A stretch of 64,000 nt of DNA from an uncultured Alphaproteobacteria bacterium (GCA_902575065.1 CACGPU010000001.1:124001-188000); one strand, 5' to 3'. Counted from the stretch's first letter, positions 1 through 9,060 are shown. Program-made: numbers and translations. Notes: generated by a model from the sequence alone, not told the origin.

Positions 1-716
1 GCCTCTTGATTTGAGGCTTGACCAAAAGCAAGCACCCCAGCTTTTTCGGCAGCTTGGCAGGGTGCATATGAGTCAGTATGTTGAACTATTATATCTGCAC
101 CTTGGTTTATCAAAGTGTTAGCTGCATCAGCCTCTTTTCCAGGATCATACCAAGAATAATTCCAAATAATTTTAATTTTTACATCAGGATTGACTTTAGC
201 GGCAGCTAAATAAAATGCATTTATTCCTCTTATAACCTCTGGTATAGGAAAAGAAACTATATATCCAATAGTATTAGTCTTAGTCATTTTACCAGCAATG
301 TGTCCAATAATAGTTCTACCCTCGTAAAATCTTGCAGAATATGTTGAAACATTATCCATTCTCTTAAACCCAGTAGCGTGCTCAAATTTGACATCTGGAA
401 ACTCTTTAGCTACCTCAAGAGTTTGATCCATGTAATTGAAAGACGTAGTGAAAATTAGATCATGACCTGATGCAGCTAGTTTTCTTATAGCTCGAACTGC
501 ATCTGCATTTTCAGGAACATTTTCTATATAAGTTGTTGAAATTGAATCTCCTAGAGCATTTTCCATGTAAATTCTGCCTTGATCATGCATGTATGTCCAT
601 CCGTGATCACCTGGAGGTCCAATATATATAAAGCCAATTTTCTTTTGATCAGCGTGAACTGCAGATACAGATATCACAGCTAAAAATGAGAGAATAGTAA
701 GTATTTTTCTTAACAT
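1..716 (-). CDS. BMP-family ABC transporter substrate-binding protein (3' end outside window)
   Basis: This reading frame is absent from the ORF track because its stop lies beyond base 1. It opens at ATG 716-714 with AGGA about 8 bases upstream. The N-terminus is a typical secretory signal (MLRKILTILSFLAVISVSAVHA), probably cut after VHA. The mature part begins KKIGFIYIGPPGDHGWTY and continues with ENVPENADAVRAIRKLA, ATGFKRMDNVSTYSARFYEG and FPIPEVIRGINAFYLAA, which I recognise as the BMP/PnrA/Med family of periplasmic binding proteins. Known members bind nucleosides or related ligands; the ligand here is inferred only from family. It lies 150 bp downstream of the permease and ATPase genes on the same strand, so it should complete that importer. 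About 238 codons are visible, roughly two thirds of a usual family member. Confidence 0.93.
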   Translation of the reverse strand, partial: MLRKILTILSFLAVISVSAVHADQKKIGFIYIGPPGDHGWTYMHDQGRIYMENALGDSISTTYIENVPENADAVRAIRKLAASGHDLIFTTSFNYMDQTLEVAKEFPDVKFEHATGFKRMDNVSTYSARFYEGRTIIGHIAGKMTKTNTIGYIVSFPIPEVIRGINAFYLAAAKVNPDVKIKIIWNYSWYDPGKEADAANTLINQGADIIVQHTDSYAPCQAAEKAGVLAFGQASNQE

Positions 717-866
717 ATTTAAATCCTAACTTTTAAAAATTAATAAAATTTATTATAGAGCTAATTTCATTAATAAATAATGAATCTAGTTAATAATAAA
801 TATGTGATTAATTTATAACAAAAAAGAAATGGATGTCCTTTATATGAAAAAAAATAAGTGGATAAC
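717..866 (-). promoter_or_regulatory. Intergenic leader of the BMP gene with hairpin and possible -10 box
   Basis: This is the longest non-coding stretch in the window (150 bp). Read on the minus strand it holds a perfect 7-bp inverted repeat with a 5-base loop (plus-strand 766-784, ttcattaataaataatgaa). Nine bases later comes TATAAT (plus-strand 752-757, attata), a good -10 match, with the start codon about 35 bases further on. No clear -35 hexamer is visible. The hairpin has no U-tract, so it is a poor terminator; a regulator site is possible. Separate expression of the abundant binding protein is a plausible reason for the gap. Confidence 0.4.
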
Positions 867-1736
867 CTATTGATTTTTTGCAAAAGGTATATTTAAAGAT
901 GATGGCGCACTAAGTTTAAGTCTAAGTTTGTTGGATGAAATAAAAACTAATACAATAATCGTTGCCAAATATGGCATCATGTTAAAAAATTGACCAGGTA
1001 ATTTAACACCTATGGCTTGTAAGTTCATTTGCATAATTGCAACGCCTCCAAAGATATAAGCACCAACTAATAGTCTCCAAGGCTTCCAAGTAGCAAAAAC
1101 AACTAAAGCAAGAGCTATCCAGCCCCTGCCAGCAGTCATACCCTCTTGCCACATTGGGGCATAACATATTGAAATATAGTAGCCTGCTAGAGAGCTCATA
1201 ACACCACCGAAAATAATAGTTAAATATCTTGTTTTTATAACATTATATCCCAAGGCGTATGCTGAGTTATGATTTTCACCAACAGCTCTGACTATTAGGC
1301 CAGTTTTTGTTTTTGATAAAAAATAAGCAACAAAAAAAACTAACAAAAAAGATATCACTATGAAATAGTATGGATTTAATCCATCTATGGGTGTTCCACC
1401 AAATTTTTTACCAAGCATTGCACTTAATCCAATACCAAAAATAGTTAATGCTAATCCAGTTGCTATTTGATTTGTCATAAGGTTTAAAACTAGAAAAGCA
1501 AATATTCCTGATAAAATTACTCCAGATATTATTGATAAAAATAAGGAGTAAAAATAATTACCAGTTATAACTAAAGTAATAAATCCTGTTACTGCTCCAA
1601 CTAACATCAACCCCTCTAATCCCAGATTGAGGACCCCACTTTTTTCAGTAACCAACTCGCCAATTCCAGCAAAAACAAGAGGCGTTGTCGATATTAAAAC
1701 TATATTTAAGATACCTATAATTAGCTCGATACTCAT
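867..1736 (-). CDS. ABC transporter permease, BMP/nucleoside-type (YufQ-like)
   Basis: This is a multi-spanning inner-membrane permease of the BPD_transp_2 (branched-chain/ribose/nucleoside) family, 289 residues. The signature TEKSGVLNLGLEGLMLVGA (about residues 30-48) is the usual GVxNxGxEGxMLxGA stretch of the second permease of BMP-type importers. Long hydrophobic segments follow throughout. Its ATG start overlaps the stop of the upstream permease gene by 4 bases (ATGA), which implies translational coupling. With the other permease it should form the heterodimeric channel served by the double ATPase. Substrate assignment to nucleosides or similar compounds is family inference. Confidence 0.93.
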   Translation of the reverse strand: MSIELIIGILNIVLISTTPLVFAGIGELVTEKSGVLNLGLEGLMLVGAVTGFITLVITGNYFYSLFLSIISGVILSGIFAFLVLNLMTNQIATGLALTIFGIGLSAMLGKKFGGTPIDGLNPYYFIVISFLLVFFVAYFLSKTKTGLIVRAVGENHNSAYALGYNVIKTRYLTIIFGGVMSSLAGYYISICYAPMWQEGMTAGRGWIALALVVFATWKPWRLLVGAYIFGGVAIMQMNLQAIGVKLPGQFFNMMPYLATIIVLVFISSNKLRLKLSAPSSLNIPFAKNQ

Positions 1737-2794
1737 TTGATAAATAGCTTATATTTATTTAAAAAATCTGTGCCTAACAAAAAGAATAGAACTAAGCCCT
1801 GGAATACAAAACCTACTGCAGAAGGTATCTTAAGAAATAATTGTGCGTCCTCAGCACCTAAATATGTTAATGCAATTAGTAAAGAGGATAAAATTATACC
1901 AAAAGGGTTCAATCTACCCAAAAATGCAACAATAATTGCAGTAAAACCATAATTAGGAGAAATATCTCTGTACAACAAACCTATGGGTCCTGAAACCTCA
2001 AATAGCCCAGCTAATCCTGCGCACGCTCCACTTATTATAAACGTATAAAAAATTAACTTTTTATATTTAAAACCAGCATATTGAGATGCTTTTGAACTTA
2101 AGCCAGTAACTTTAAGTTTAAATCCAAATAATGTTTTGTTGTAAATAATATAAGTTATCAAACAAATTATAAATGCAAAATAGACACCAATGTGAACACG
2201 AAGGCCATCAATTAATACGGGGAGTCTTCCAGCATCAGGAAAAGGCATCGATTTAGGCAAACCATATCCTGCAGGGTCTTTCCACGGACCAACAACAAAA
2301 TAATCCAAAATAAAAAGAGCCACATATGTTAACATCAAACTAGTTAAAATTTCATTTGTATTAAATTTTGTTTTAAGAATAGCAGGTATAGTTGCCCAAA
2401 ATGCTCCTCCTATAGCGCCAAATAAAATCATTAATGGAAGTAAAAAAATACTTGTAGAGTCATTAAATAACAGTCCAATACCACCGCCAAATATTGCTCC
2501 CATTGTTAATTGCCCCTCAGCTCCTATATTGTAAATATTGTTTTTGAAGCAATAAGATAATCCTAAAGCTATAATTGCAAGAGGTGTAGCTTTTACAAAT
2601 AATTCAGAAATACCGTAAGAATTTGAAATAGGACTGATAAAAAAAATTTTAAAAGACTCAATCGGACTTAAATCCAAAATTAAAAAAATAAATGAGCCAA
2701 AAAATAAAGTTAAAGCAACTGCAACTAATGGCGACAAATAAAATATTAAATTTGAGTAATCTTCTCTTAATTGTAATCTAATCAAAAAGACCAC
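1733..2794 (-). CDS. ABC transporter permease, BMP/nucleoside-type (YufP-like)
   Basis: This is the first permease of the importer, about 353 residues, a multi-spanning BPD_transp_2 protein. Around residues 86-100 it has NNIYNIGAEGQLTMGA, the conserved NIGxEGQ cytoplasmic motif of this permease class. The start is uncertain: the frame offers GTG at 2794 or TTG at 2785, both inside the end of the ATPase gene (stop at 2778), and no ATG is nearby. The gene sits between the ATPase and the second permease, the usual order of nucleoside/BMP importers. Confidence 0.92.
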   Translation of the reverse strand: MVFLIRLQLREDYSNLIFYLSPLVAVALTLFFGSFIFLILDLSPIESFKIFFISPISNSYGISELFVKATPLAIIALGLSYCFKNNIYNIGAEGQLTMGAIFGGGIGLLFNDSTSIFLLPLMILFGAIGGAFWATIPAILKTKFNTNEILTSLMLTYVALFILDYFVVGPWKDPAGYGLPKSMPFPDAGRLPVLIDGLRVHIGVYFAFIICLITYIIYNKTLFGFKLKVTGLSSKASQYAGFKYKKLIFYTFIISGACAGLAGLFEVSGPIGLLYRDISPNYGFTAIIVAFLGRLNPFGIILSSLLIALTYLGAEDAQLFLKIPSAVGFVFQGLVLFFLLGTDFLNKYKLFIK

Positions 2795-4280
2795 CCATAT
2801 ACTTGCCTAATTTGGCGATATTTATATCCTCTACGTTTAAGGGATTTGATAAAGAACCCTCATATAAAACAGATATTTGATGACATACTTCAAGTAATTC
2901 ATCTAAATCGTGTGAGATAATAATAATAGATACTCCATTTTGTGATAATTCTAATATTTTTTTCTTAATAAATGCTTCAGAACCTGCATCTATGCCCCAT
3001 GTAGGTTGAGATAAAATTAATAGCTCAGGATTTGACATAATTTCTCTTCCAATAATAAATTTTTGAAGGTTTCCTCCAGAGAGTTTACCAGCTTTGACAT
3101 TATAAGAGGGAGTATCAACATTAAAATTTTTTATTACATCACTTGCATAAGAATTAATCTTTTCAAAGTTTATAAAATCACCTTTTTTAAATTCACTTTT
3201 ATGGTTCATGCTTAAAAATATATTTTCAGATAAAGACATTTCAGGCACTGCACTGTGGCCTAACCTCTCTTCAGTAACATATGAAATAGATAGAGATTTT
3301 CTTTGAAATGTTGATAGATTATTAATGTTTAAATCTTTGAAAAAAATATCTCCACTAAATTGATAATCATTTTCATTTAGTAATATTTCCATTAATTCTT
3401 TCTGGCCATTTCCTGCCACTCCAGCTATGCCAAAAATTTGTCCCTTTTTTAAATTTAAATTAATTTTATTTAAATTAATTGTAAATGGATCTTTAGATTG
3501 AGTAGATAAATTTTTAATATTAAAAATTTCCTGAGAAAAATTAATATCGGTGACCTGTTTTGCTTTAGACACTTTATAACCTAACATTTTATATCCTAAA
3601 GTTTCAGGATCTTCATTTTGTGTCAAAATTGTGCTTACTACTTTTCCATTCCTCATAATTGTTACATAATCAGACAGATTTATGATTTCTTCTAATTTAT
3701 GGGATATAAAAATCACTGTTAATCCGTCTTTTACTAAATTTTTTATAATTTTAAATAATTTACTAATTTCATCAGGTGTAAGAACAGAAGTTGGTTCGTC
3801 CATGATTAGAATTTTTGGATTATTCAATAATGATCTAACAATTTCTACGGATTGCCTCTGACCAACAGATAGAGAGCTTATAGGAGAATTTAAATTTAAG
3901 TTAAAACCGTACTTATCACAAATTGTCTTAGACTTATCTTTTAATTTAGTTAAAGATATACTTTCATTCATACCCAAAATTAAATTTTCAGCAACAGTAA
4001 GTGACTCAAATAAACTGAAATGTTGAAAAACCATATTTATACCTAAGTTCTTTGCAGTAGATGGTGAATTAATTATTGCTAAATCAGAATTTATTAAAAT
4101 TTTACCACTGTCAGGTTTTACATGACCATATAAAATTTTTACTAATGTTGACTTTCCAGCACCATTTTCACCTAAGATAGCATGGATAGATTGCTCTTTG
4201 ATATTAAAGGATACATCATCATTTGCTAAAACACCGGGATAAGATTTAAAAATATTTTTAAATTCAACTATGGATTGCAT
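2778..4280 (-). CDS. ABC transporter double ATPase, RbsA/YufO-like
   Basis: This 500-residue protein carries two fused nucleotide-binding domains and would energise the neighbouring permeases. The first is canonical: Walker A GENGAGKS (37-44), signature LSVGQRQ (137-143) and Walker B ILIMDEPTSVLT (157-168). The second has the weakened Walker A GVAGNGQKE (287-295), signature LSGGNLQK and LILSQPTWGIDAG, where Gln replaces the catalytic Glu. That asymmetry is normal for the sugar/nucleoside double-ATPase class. It is the first gene of the importer operon; the 58 bp upstream contain no gene and presumably its promoter. Confidence 0.94.
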   Translation of the reverse strand: MQSIVEFKNIFKSYPGVLANDDVSFNIKEQSIHAILGENGAGKSTLVKILYGHVKPDSGKILINSDLAIINSPSTAKNLGINMVFQHFSLFESLTVAENLILGMNESISLTKLKDKSKTICDKYGFNLNLNSPISSLSVGQRQSVEIVRSLLNNPKILIMDEPTSVLTPDEISKLFKIIKNLVKDGLTVIFISHKLEEIINLSDYVTIMRNGKVVSTILTQNEDPETLGYKMLGYKVSKAKQVTDINFSQEIFNIKNLSTQSKDPFTINLNKINLNLKKGQIFGIAGVAGNGQKELMEILLNENDYQFSGDIFFKDLNINNLSTFQRKSLSISYVTEERLGHSAVPEMSLSENIFLSMNHKSEFKKGDFINFEKINSYASDVIKNFNVDTPSYNVKAGKLSGGNLQKFIIGREIMSNPELLILSQPTWGIDAGSEAFIKKKILELSQNGVSIIIISHDLDELLEVCHQISVLYEGSLSNPLNVEDINIAKLGKYMGGLFD

Positions 4281-4338
4281 AAATATTAATAGATTCCTTT
4301 TTTAAAGATTAAATTGTTTTTTTTAATTTAGGATAAAA

Positions 4339-4926
4339 TTATAAATATAAGGGTTCTGAGTCGTAAGATGACCAAAGATACCATGTTACAATAGTTGAAT
4401 AATTTCGCCATTTGTTAGAATGAAAAGAAAATTTAGATAAATTTTTATCTCTATAATATTTCTTATAGGCATTAATAAAACCAAGGTCTCCTAATGGCAT
4501 TATATTAGGCAAACCTAAATAAAATATAGAGAACATTTCAGCAGTCCATTTACCAATGCCAAAAATTTGAGTTAAATTATTGTTAACTTTTTCAAAATTA
4601 CTTTTGCTTAACTTTATATCAGTTACTAAGTGATAATTATTTAGAAGTGAATTTAAACACTTTTTCTTATTTTTACTTAAAGGTAAATTTTTTATTTTTC
4701 TTTTATTTTGTTTAAAATTTTTATAATTTATTGGACCAATTATACTCTTAGAGTTTTTATAAATGGACATAGCAGCAGAAACAGATATTTGCTGGGAACA
4801 GATAGATTTAAATAAAACATCGAATTTATTTTTATTTGTTTTTAATTGATGATTTGAATTATAGTATTGTTTAAAAACAGGGTCATTATCTAATAAATAA
4901 GTACAACCTTTTTTCCAATAATTCAT
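4339..4926 (-). CDS. DNA-3-methyladenine glycosylase II-like (AlkA, HhH-GPD)
   Basis: This is a base-excision repair glycosylase of the HhH-GPD superfamily, 195 residues, lacking the N-terminal domain of E. coli AlkA, as in many short bacterial versions. SICSQQISVSAAMSI (about 41-55) is the conserved helix preceding the hairpin. The helix-hairpin-helix reads LTQIFGIGKWTAEMF (118-132), and the catalytic Asp is the D of PLGDLG (D147). It would remove alkylated purines such as 3-methyladenine. The C-terminus WRNYSTIVTWYLW matches the family end. Its start overlaps the end of the upstream dehydrogenase gene by 4 bases, though a repair role has no obvious link with that neighbour. Confidence 0.85.
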   Translation of the reverse strand: MNYWKKGCTYLLDNDPVFKQYYNSNHQLKTNKNKFDVLFKSICSQQISVSAAMSIYKNSKSIIGPINYKNFKQNKRKIKNLPLSKNKKKCLNSLLNNYHLVTDIKLSKSNFEKVNNNLTQIFGIGKWTAEMFSIFYLGLPNIMPLGDLGFINAYKKYYRDKNLSKFSFHSNKWRNYSTIVTWYLWSSYDSEPLYL

Positions 4927-5792
4927 CGATCATTAAATGACTTAACTAGACTTGAAGTATCATATTTTTTATAAATTGTATTTTGTAAACTTTTATATTT
5001 TTTAAAGACACTTTTTGTAAGATTTAAATTTAATTTAGATTTTTTTGCTTGTTGTAAAACATATTTTAAATCTTTAGTCATTAATTCTGTAGAAAAACCA
5101 AAATTAAATTTATTTTTGATAAGTGTTGGATACCTGTTAGTAAATTGCCAAGAATTACCTGCTCCATTTTTTATAGCATTAAAAATTTTTTTTTGATCAA
5201 GATTATTTTTTTTACTAAAAAGATAAGCCTCTGATATAGAGTATAAAATACCACAAATTAAAATTTGATTAGTAAATTTAGTTAATTGACCTGAACCTAA
5301 TTTCCCCATATGCGTTATACTTTTAGAGTAAGAAGAAATTATACTTTTAGATTTATTAAAGTTTAGTGCTGTTCCACCAACCATTACTGATAAAGAACCT
5401 TTTTTAGCACCCTCTTCACCTCCAGTAATGGGAGCATCTAAAAATTTTACTTTTCTTTGTTTAAATGACCTAGAGAGTAGATCTATTTGTCTTAATGAGA
5501 TAGTTGAGTGATCAATTATAATTGAATTGTTGTGAAAATTTGAAGTTTTTAAAAATTTGTTAAAAAAAGAATTAACTGCGTTATCATCTTTTAAACAAGA
5601 AATAATAAAGTCAAATTTAATATCATTTTTAAAATTATAACTTTCAGCTATAAATTTTTTTTTCCATTTATGTTCAACTGATTTAGTTCTATTAAATACA
5701 AAAAGTTTAAAATTTTTATTTTTGGACAAATATCCAGCCATATGGAAACCCATTTTTCCAAGACCGACAAATAGAATATTATAAGTTGGCAT
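4923..5792 (-). CDS. NAD(P)-dependent 3-hydroxyisobutyrate/6-phosphogluconate dehydrogenase family enzyme
   Basis: This is a beta-hydroxyacid dehydrogenase of 289 residues. The N-terminal Rossmann motif is VGLGKMG (9-15), and the substrate-binding motif DAPITGGEEGAKKGSLSVMVGG spans about 119-140. The catalytic region is GSGQLTKFTNQ with Lys172 and Asn175. Family members reduce or oxidise 3-hydroxyisobutyrate, tartronate semialdehyde or succinic semialdehyde; the substrate here cannot be told from sequence alone. It overlaps the glycosylase downstream by 4 bases and the IMPase-like gene upstream by 14 bases, so the three are probably cotranscribed. Confidence 0.88.
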   Translation of the reverse strand: MPTYNILFVGLGKMGFHMAGYLSKNKNFKLFVFNRTKSVEHKWKKKFIAESYNFKNDIKFDFIISCLKDDNAVNSFFNKFLKTSNFHNNSIIIDHSTISLRQIDLLSRSFKQRKVKFLDAPITGGEEGAKKGSLSVMVGGTALNFNKSKSIISSYSKSITHMGKLGSGQLTKFTNQILICGILYSISEAYLFSKKNNLDQKKIFNAIKNGAGNSWQFTNRYPTLIKNKFNFGFSTELMTKDLKYVLQQAKKSKLNLNLTKSVFKKYKSLQNTIYKKYDTSSLVKSFNDR

Positions 5793-6495
5793 AAAAAATT
5801 ATTTTTTTTTCTAATTTTGAATAATCAAATTCCATATTTGGGAGATTTGTTTCAAAATTTAATAACTTTAAAAAACTCATAGCTGGAAATAAATCCCAAA
5901 TTTTTGATCCATAGACAGTTAAAAAAGATCTTTCGCCCTCTATAGCTTCAATTACATCATAGCCAATTGATCTTGATCTTATTTTTTCTGTGTAAGAAGT
6001 AATAATATCTTTAAAATAAATTTTGGCATGTTCACCTAAAAATCCAATTTGATTGCTATAATTTTGGGGCTTTATTTGCTTATGGTTTTTAAAAATTAAA
6101 TTCTTATAAGTGTGATAAAAAACATTACCAATGGGATCATATATTATAGCAAACTCACATTGATTTGATTTTATAAATGACAGCATTACGGCAACTTTAT
6201 TAATACCATTTATAAAATTTCTTGTTCCATCTATTGGATCTATTGTAAGGTATTCATTTTTTTTAATTAATGTTGAATTACCCTCCTCAGAAATAATATT
6301 TGAAAATCCAATTTTTTTAAAATATTTAATTAATTCATCCTCTACAATAACGTCATAACTGGTAACTTTAGAATTATCTTCTTTAGTTGAAACCTCATTT
6401 TCACTTAGTTTTCCAATATTAGGAATAATAATGTCAATGGCAATTTTTTTTAAAAAATTATGAGTGTCTATGAAAAAATTTGTATCAATCATCAT
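5779..6495 (-). CDS. Inositol monophosphatase family phosphatase
   Basis: This is a Mg2+-dependent phosphatase of the IMPase/CysQ/HisN superfamily, 238 residues. Metal-binding motifs are present: ISEEGN (68-73) with the Glu-Glu pair, DPIDGTRNF (86-94), and the C-terminal WD (200-201). The KEDNSKVTSYD stretch (about 38-48) resembles the K.D.SPVT.AD segment of HisN and CysQ enzymes. It could be a histidinol-phosphate phosphatase, a 3'-phosphoadenosine phosphatase or an inositol phosphatase; I cannot choose. Two ATGs stand in tandem at 6495 and 6492. The start lies within the end of trkA (11 bp overlap). Confidence 0.85.
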   Translation of the reverse strand: MMIDTNFFIDTHNFLKKIAIDIIIPNIGKLSENEVSTKEDNSKVTSYDVIVEDELIKYFKKIGFSNIISEEGNSTLIKKNEYLTIDPIDGTRNFINGINKVAVMLSFIKSNQCEFAIIYDPIGNVFYHTYKNLIFKNHKQIKPQNYSNQIGFLGEHAKIYFKDIITSYTEKIRSRSIGYDVIEAIEGERSFLTVYGSKIWDLFPAMSFLKLLNFETNLPNMEFDYSKLEKKIIFYANL

Positions 6496-7813
6496 TGATT
6501 ATTTTTTCTAAAACATGTGAGTCTTTTTGTGAAACACATAAAATTAATATGTCATTATTCAAAGGGATATGATCATCATTTTTTAGTTCTAATGTTTCAT
6601 TAGTTAAGGTGCAAATGTGATTAATTACTTTCGATTTTTTTATATTTTCATATATCTCATTTTTATAATTAATCTCATAGATTAAGAACTCATCTTTAAA
6701 AATAGAATGATATGATAAAAGAGAGCCCTTAGATATTTTTTCAATAATTCTTGATGTTGTTAACTCCCTTGGATTAATTATAACATCAATACCCAAATCA
6801 TTTGCAAAAGATGAGTATGACTCATTGTTAATTACTGATATGACTGATTTAGAACCTCTTTTCTTAGCAATTATCGACAAAATTGTATTAATCTGATCAT
6901 TATCTGTCACAGTGATAACTAAATCAGAATCATTCAACTTAATCTCTTCGTAGATTGTTTGATCGAGAGCATCACCATTAAAAATTGTAGTATTTTTAAG
7001 TAAACCAGCTAAAAAATTACATCTATCTTTATCTAGCTCTAAAATTTTTAGGTTTATTTCTTGATCGTCATGTTCAATCAAAGTTGATAAATTTTGACCA
7101 ATATTTCCACCACCAACAATAAGAACATCTAATACATAGTCTTTAAAGCCAAAAAACTTTATAAGTTTGTTTAAGTATTTTTTCTTAATTAACAGGTAGA
7201 GTTGATCTGAGATTGATATGTTTTTAAAATCAAAATTTATTTTATCATCTTTGCTATGACCTAAATAACAAAGGTTATTAGTTTTAAAGAAAACTTTTAT
7301 TTCCTCAAATGAATGGTTTTTAAATAAATTAGACGATTGCATTCCAATTAGTAAATAATCTTGTGTAATTAAAGACTCGCTGAAAAAAGCACCAGGTAAA
7401 TGTATTTTTTCAAAAATATTATTTGAGACCTCCCATTCAGGAGATATAATGTGATCAAGAAAACTATTCGACTCAATTAATAGCGATTTATTTTCACCAG
7501 AAATTAAATTTTGATTTCTAACTCTTGCAATTGACTTATCAACATTTAAAAATTCCTTTGCAAATTTACTTGTAATTATATTTTTTTCGTCACTTCGTGT
7601 AACTGCAATAAAACAATCAATTTTAGTATCAAAATTTTTATAAAAAGAAGGGTTTAGAGGATCATCATAAATTGTTTTTATATCAAATCTTTCAGCAAGA
7701 TTTTTTAGCTCACTAACATCATCATCTAAAAGAAATACATTTTTACCTTGCTCTGACAATTTTTTTGCAAGGTTTGCTCCAACTATTCCAGAACCAAGTA
7801 TAAGTATATTCAT
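6485..7813 (-). CDS. trkA: Trk potassium uptake regulatory protein TrkA
   Basis: This is the cytoplasmic NAD-binding regulator of the Trk K+ channel, 442 residues, built of two RCK repeats. The first Rossmann motif is LGSGIVGANLAKKL near the N-terminus with DDD closing strand 2. The second is VGGGNIGQNLS near residue 235, followed by TIFNGDALDQ and SDLVITVTDNDQINTIL. It overlaps ntrX by one base. Linkage with ntrYX is usual in alphaproteobacteria. The membrane partner TrkH is not in this window. The usual downstream hfq-hflX pair is absent here and replaced by the IMPase-like, dehydrogenase and glycosylase genes. Confidence 0.94.
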   Translation of the reverse strand: MNILILGSGIVGANLAKKLSEQGKNVFLLDDDVSELKNLAERFDIKTIYDDPLNPSFYKNFDTKIDCFIAVTRSDEKNIITSKFAKEFLNVDKSIARVRNQNLISGENKSLLIESNSFLDHIISPEWEVSNNIFEKIHLPGAFFSESLITQDYLLIGMQSSNLFKNHSFEEIKVFFKTNNLCYLGHSKDDKINFDFKNISISDQLYLLIKKKYLNKLIKFFGFKDYVLDVLIVGGGNIGQNLSTLIEHDDQEINLKILELDKDRCNFLAGLLKNTTIFNGDALDQTIYEEIKLNDSDLVITVTDNDQINTILSIIAKKRGSKSVISVINNESYSSFANDLGIDVIINPRELTTSRIIEKISKGSLLSYHSIFKDEFLIYEINYKNEIYENIKKSKVINHICTLTNETLELKNDDHIPLNNDILILCVSQKDSHVLEKIINDD

Positions 7814-9060
7814 TAATCTATTTTTATGTTAAGTGATTTAACTTTACGATACAAAGATACCCTATCTAATTTGAGCATTTTAGCGGTTAAAGTCATATTA
7901 AAGTTATTAATTTTTAATTTTTGTAGTAGGTAATCCTTTTCAAATTTGTCCTTTGCTTCTTTAAAATTCAAGTCATATAAATCTACATTATCTATTGAAT
8001 TCTTCATTATATTCTCTAACAAATCTCTCGTTACAATCAAGTTACTATCATTTAATAAACCTATTACGTTTTCAGATAAATTCATTATTTCAAATATATT
8101 TCCAGGCCAAGTATGACTTAATAATAATTTTTGTACTTCATTATCAATTTCAATTCTATTATCAAACTTTTTAAGTGCAAAAATATTTAAATAATGTTTA
8201 AAAAGTAAAAAAATTTCGTCTTTTCTAGTAGTTAGGGGATTTAGCATAACTTTTTGATCAATATTATTAACAAATGGGTCTTTATTATCTATTTTTTTAC
8301 TATCAAATATTATTGATGCATTTATTTTTTTACTTTTTACTAAATTCAAATAATTTAATAGCTCTAATTGGTTAAAATTTTCATAATCATTTAGATAAAT
8401 AGTAAAATAATTATGTAGTGAACTTAGCTTTAATAGATCTGACTCATTCATTAAATTTTCATTTAAATTAATAAATGTATCAGGATTATTTGAGGATAAA
8501 TTCATATGTATTGTATTTGCAAGAAAATTTTTTCCAATACCATTTGGGCCAATTATCAAAATAGAAGAATTATTTTTAATCTTTGTGATTGATTTAAATA
8601 TATTCTCTATATATTGTCCGGATCCTATAATATCTATTTTGGAATGAAACGAAATTTTATTTCTGTAGTTATTAATTGTAACACGTTGTTTTAATTCGAG
8701 TAAATTTTTTTGAATGATATGAATAAGTTTTTTAGTTTCAAATGGTTTTTCAATGAAATCATTTGCTCCTGCCTTTACAGACTCAATTGCATTATCAATA
8801 TTAGCGTGACCACTAAAAGAGATTATAACTAAATTATCATATTTATTTTTAAGAAAATCAATAATATCAATACCTTGCTTAGTGCTATTTTTTAGCCATA
8901 AGTCAACTAACACCACATCATAATTAAAATTTCTATATTCAAGATCACTAAATTCTCTGAAAGAATTTGCATATGTAACATCGTATCCTTGTTTTGAAAG
9001 AATTAATGAAATTTGTTTACAAATTTCTAATTCATCATCAATTACTAATATTTTTGTCAT
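7813..9060 (-). CDS. ntrX: Response regulator NtrX with degenerate AAA+ domain
   Basis: This is the partner response regulator of NtrY, 415 residues. The receiver domain (1-120) has the acidic pair DD (8-9), phospho-acceptor Asp53 in LVDLWL and Lys105 in IEKPF. The central domain keeps a Walker A (GPNGIGKN, 171-178) but has no GAFTGA loop; the Walker B position reads IYLNDYE (221-227) rather than LFLDE, and Walker A to B spans only about 45 residues. The C-terminus (388-415) is a Fis-type helix-turn-helix (TLTAKMLKLDRVSLYRKVKSL). It therefore looks unable to activate sigma-54 polymerase and may act as a plain DNA-binding regulator. It overlaps ntrY by 23 bp. Confidence 0.93.
   Translation of the reverse strand: MTKILVIDDELEICKQISLILSKQGYDVTYANSFREFSDLEYRNFNYDVVLVDLWLKNSTKQGIDIIDFLKNKYDNLVIISFSGHANIDNAIESVKAGANDFIEKPFETKKLIHIIQKNLLELKQRVTINNYRNKISFHSKIDIIGSGQYIENIFKSITKIKNNSSILIIGPNGIGKNFLANTIHMNLSSNNPDTFINLNENLMNESDLLKLSSLHNYFTIYLNDYENFNQLELLNYLNLVKSKKINASIIFDSKKIDNKDPFVNNIDQKVMLNPLTTRKDEIFLLFKHYLNIFALKKFDNRIEIDNEVQKLLLSHTWPGNIFEIMNLSENVIGLLNDSNLIVTRDLLENIMKNSIDNVDLYDLNFKEAKDKFEKDYLLQKLKINNFNMTLTAKMLKLDRVSLYRKVKSLNIKID

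Noticed and set aside
858-867. Sequence GTTATCCACT resembling a DnaA box near the end of the permease gene
   Set aside because: Single near-match (TTATCCAC) without further boxes, AT-rich unwinding motif or neighbouring dnaA/dnaN/hemE, so no evidence for an origin.
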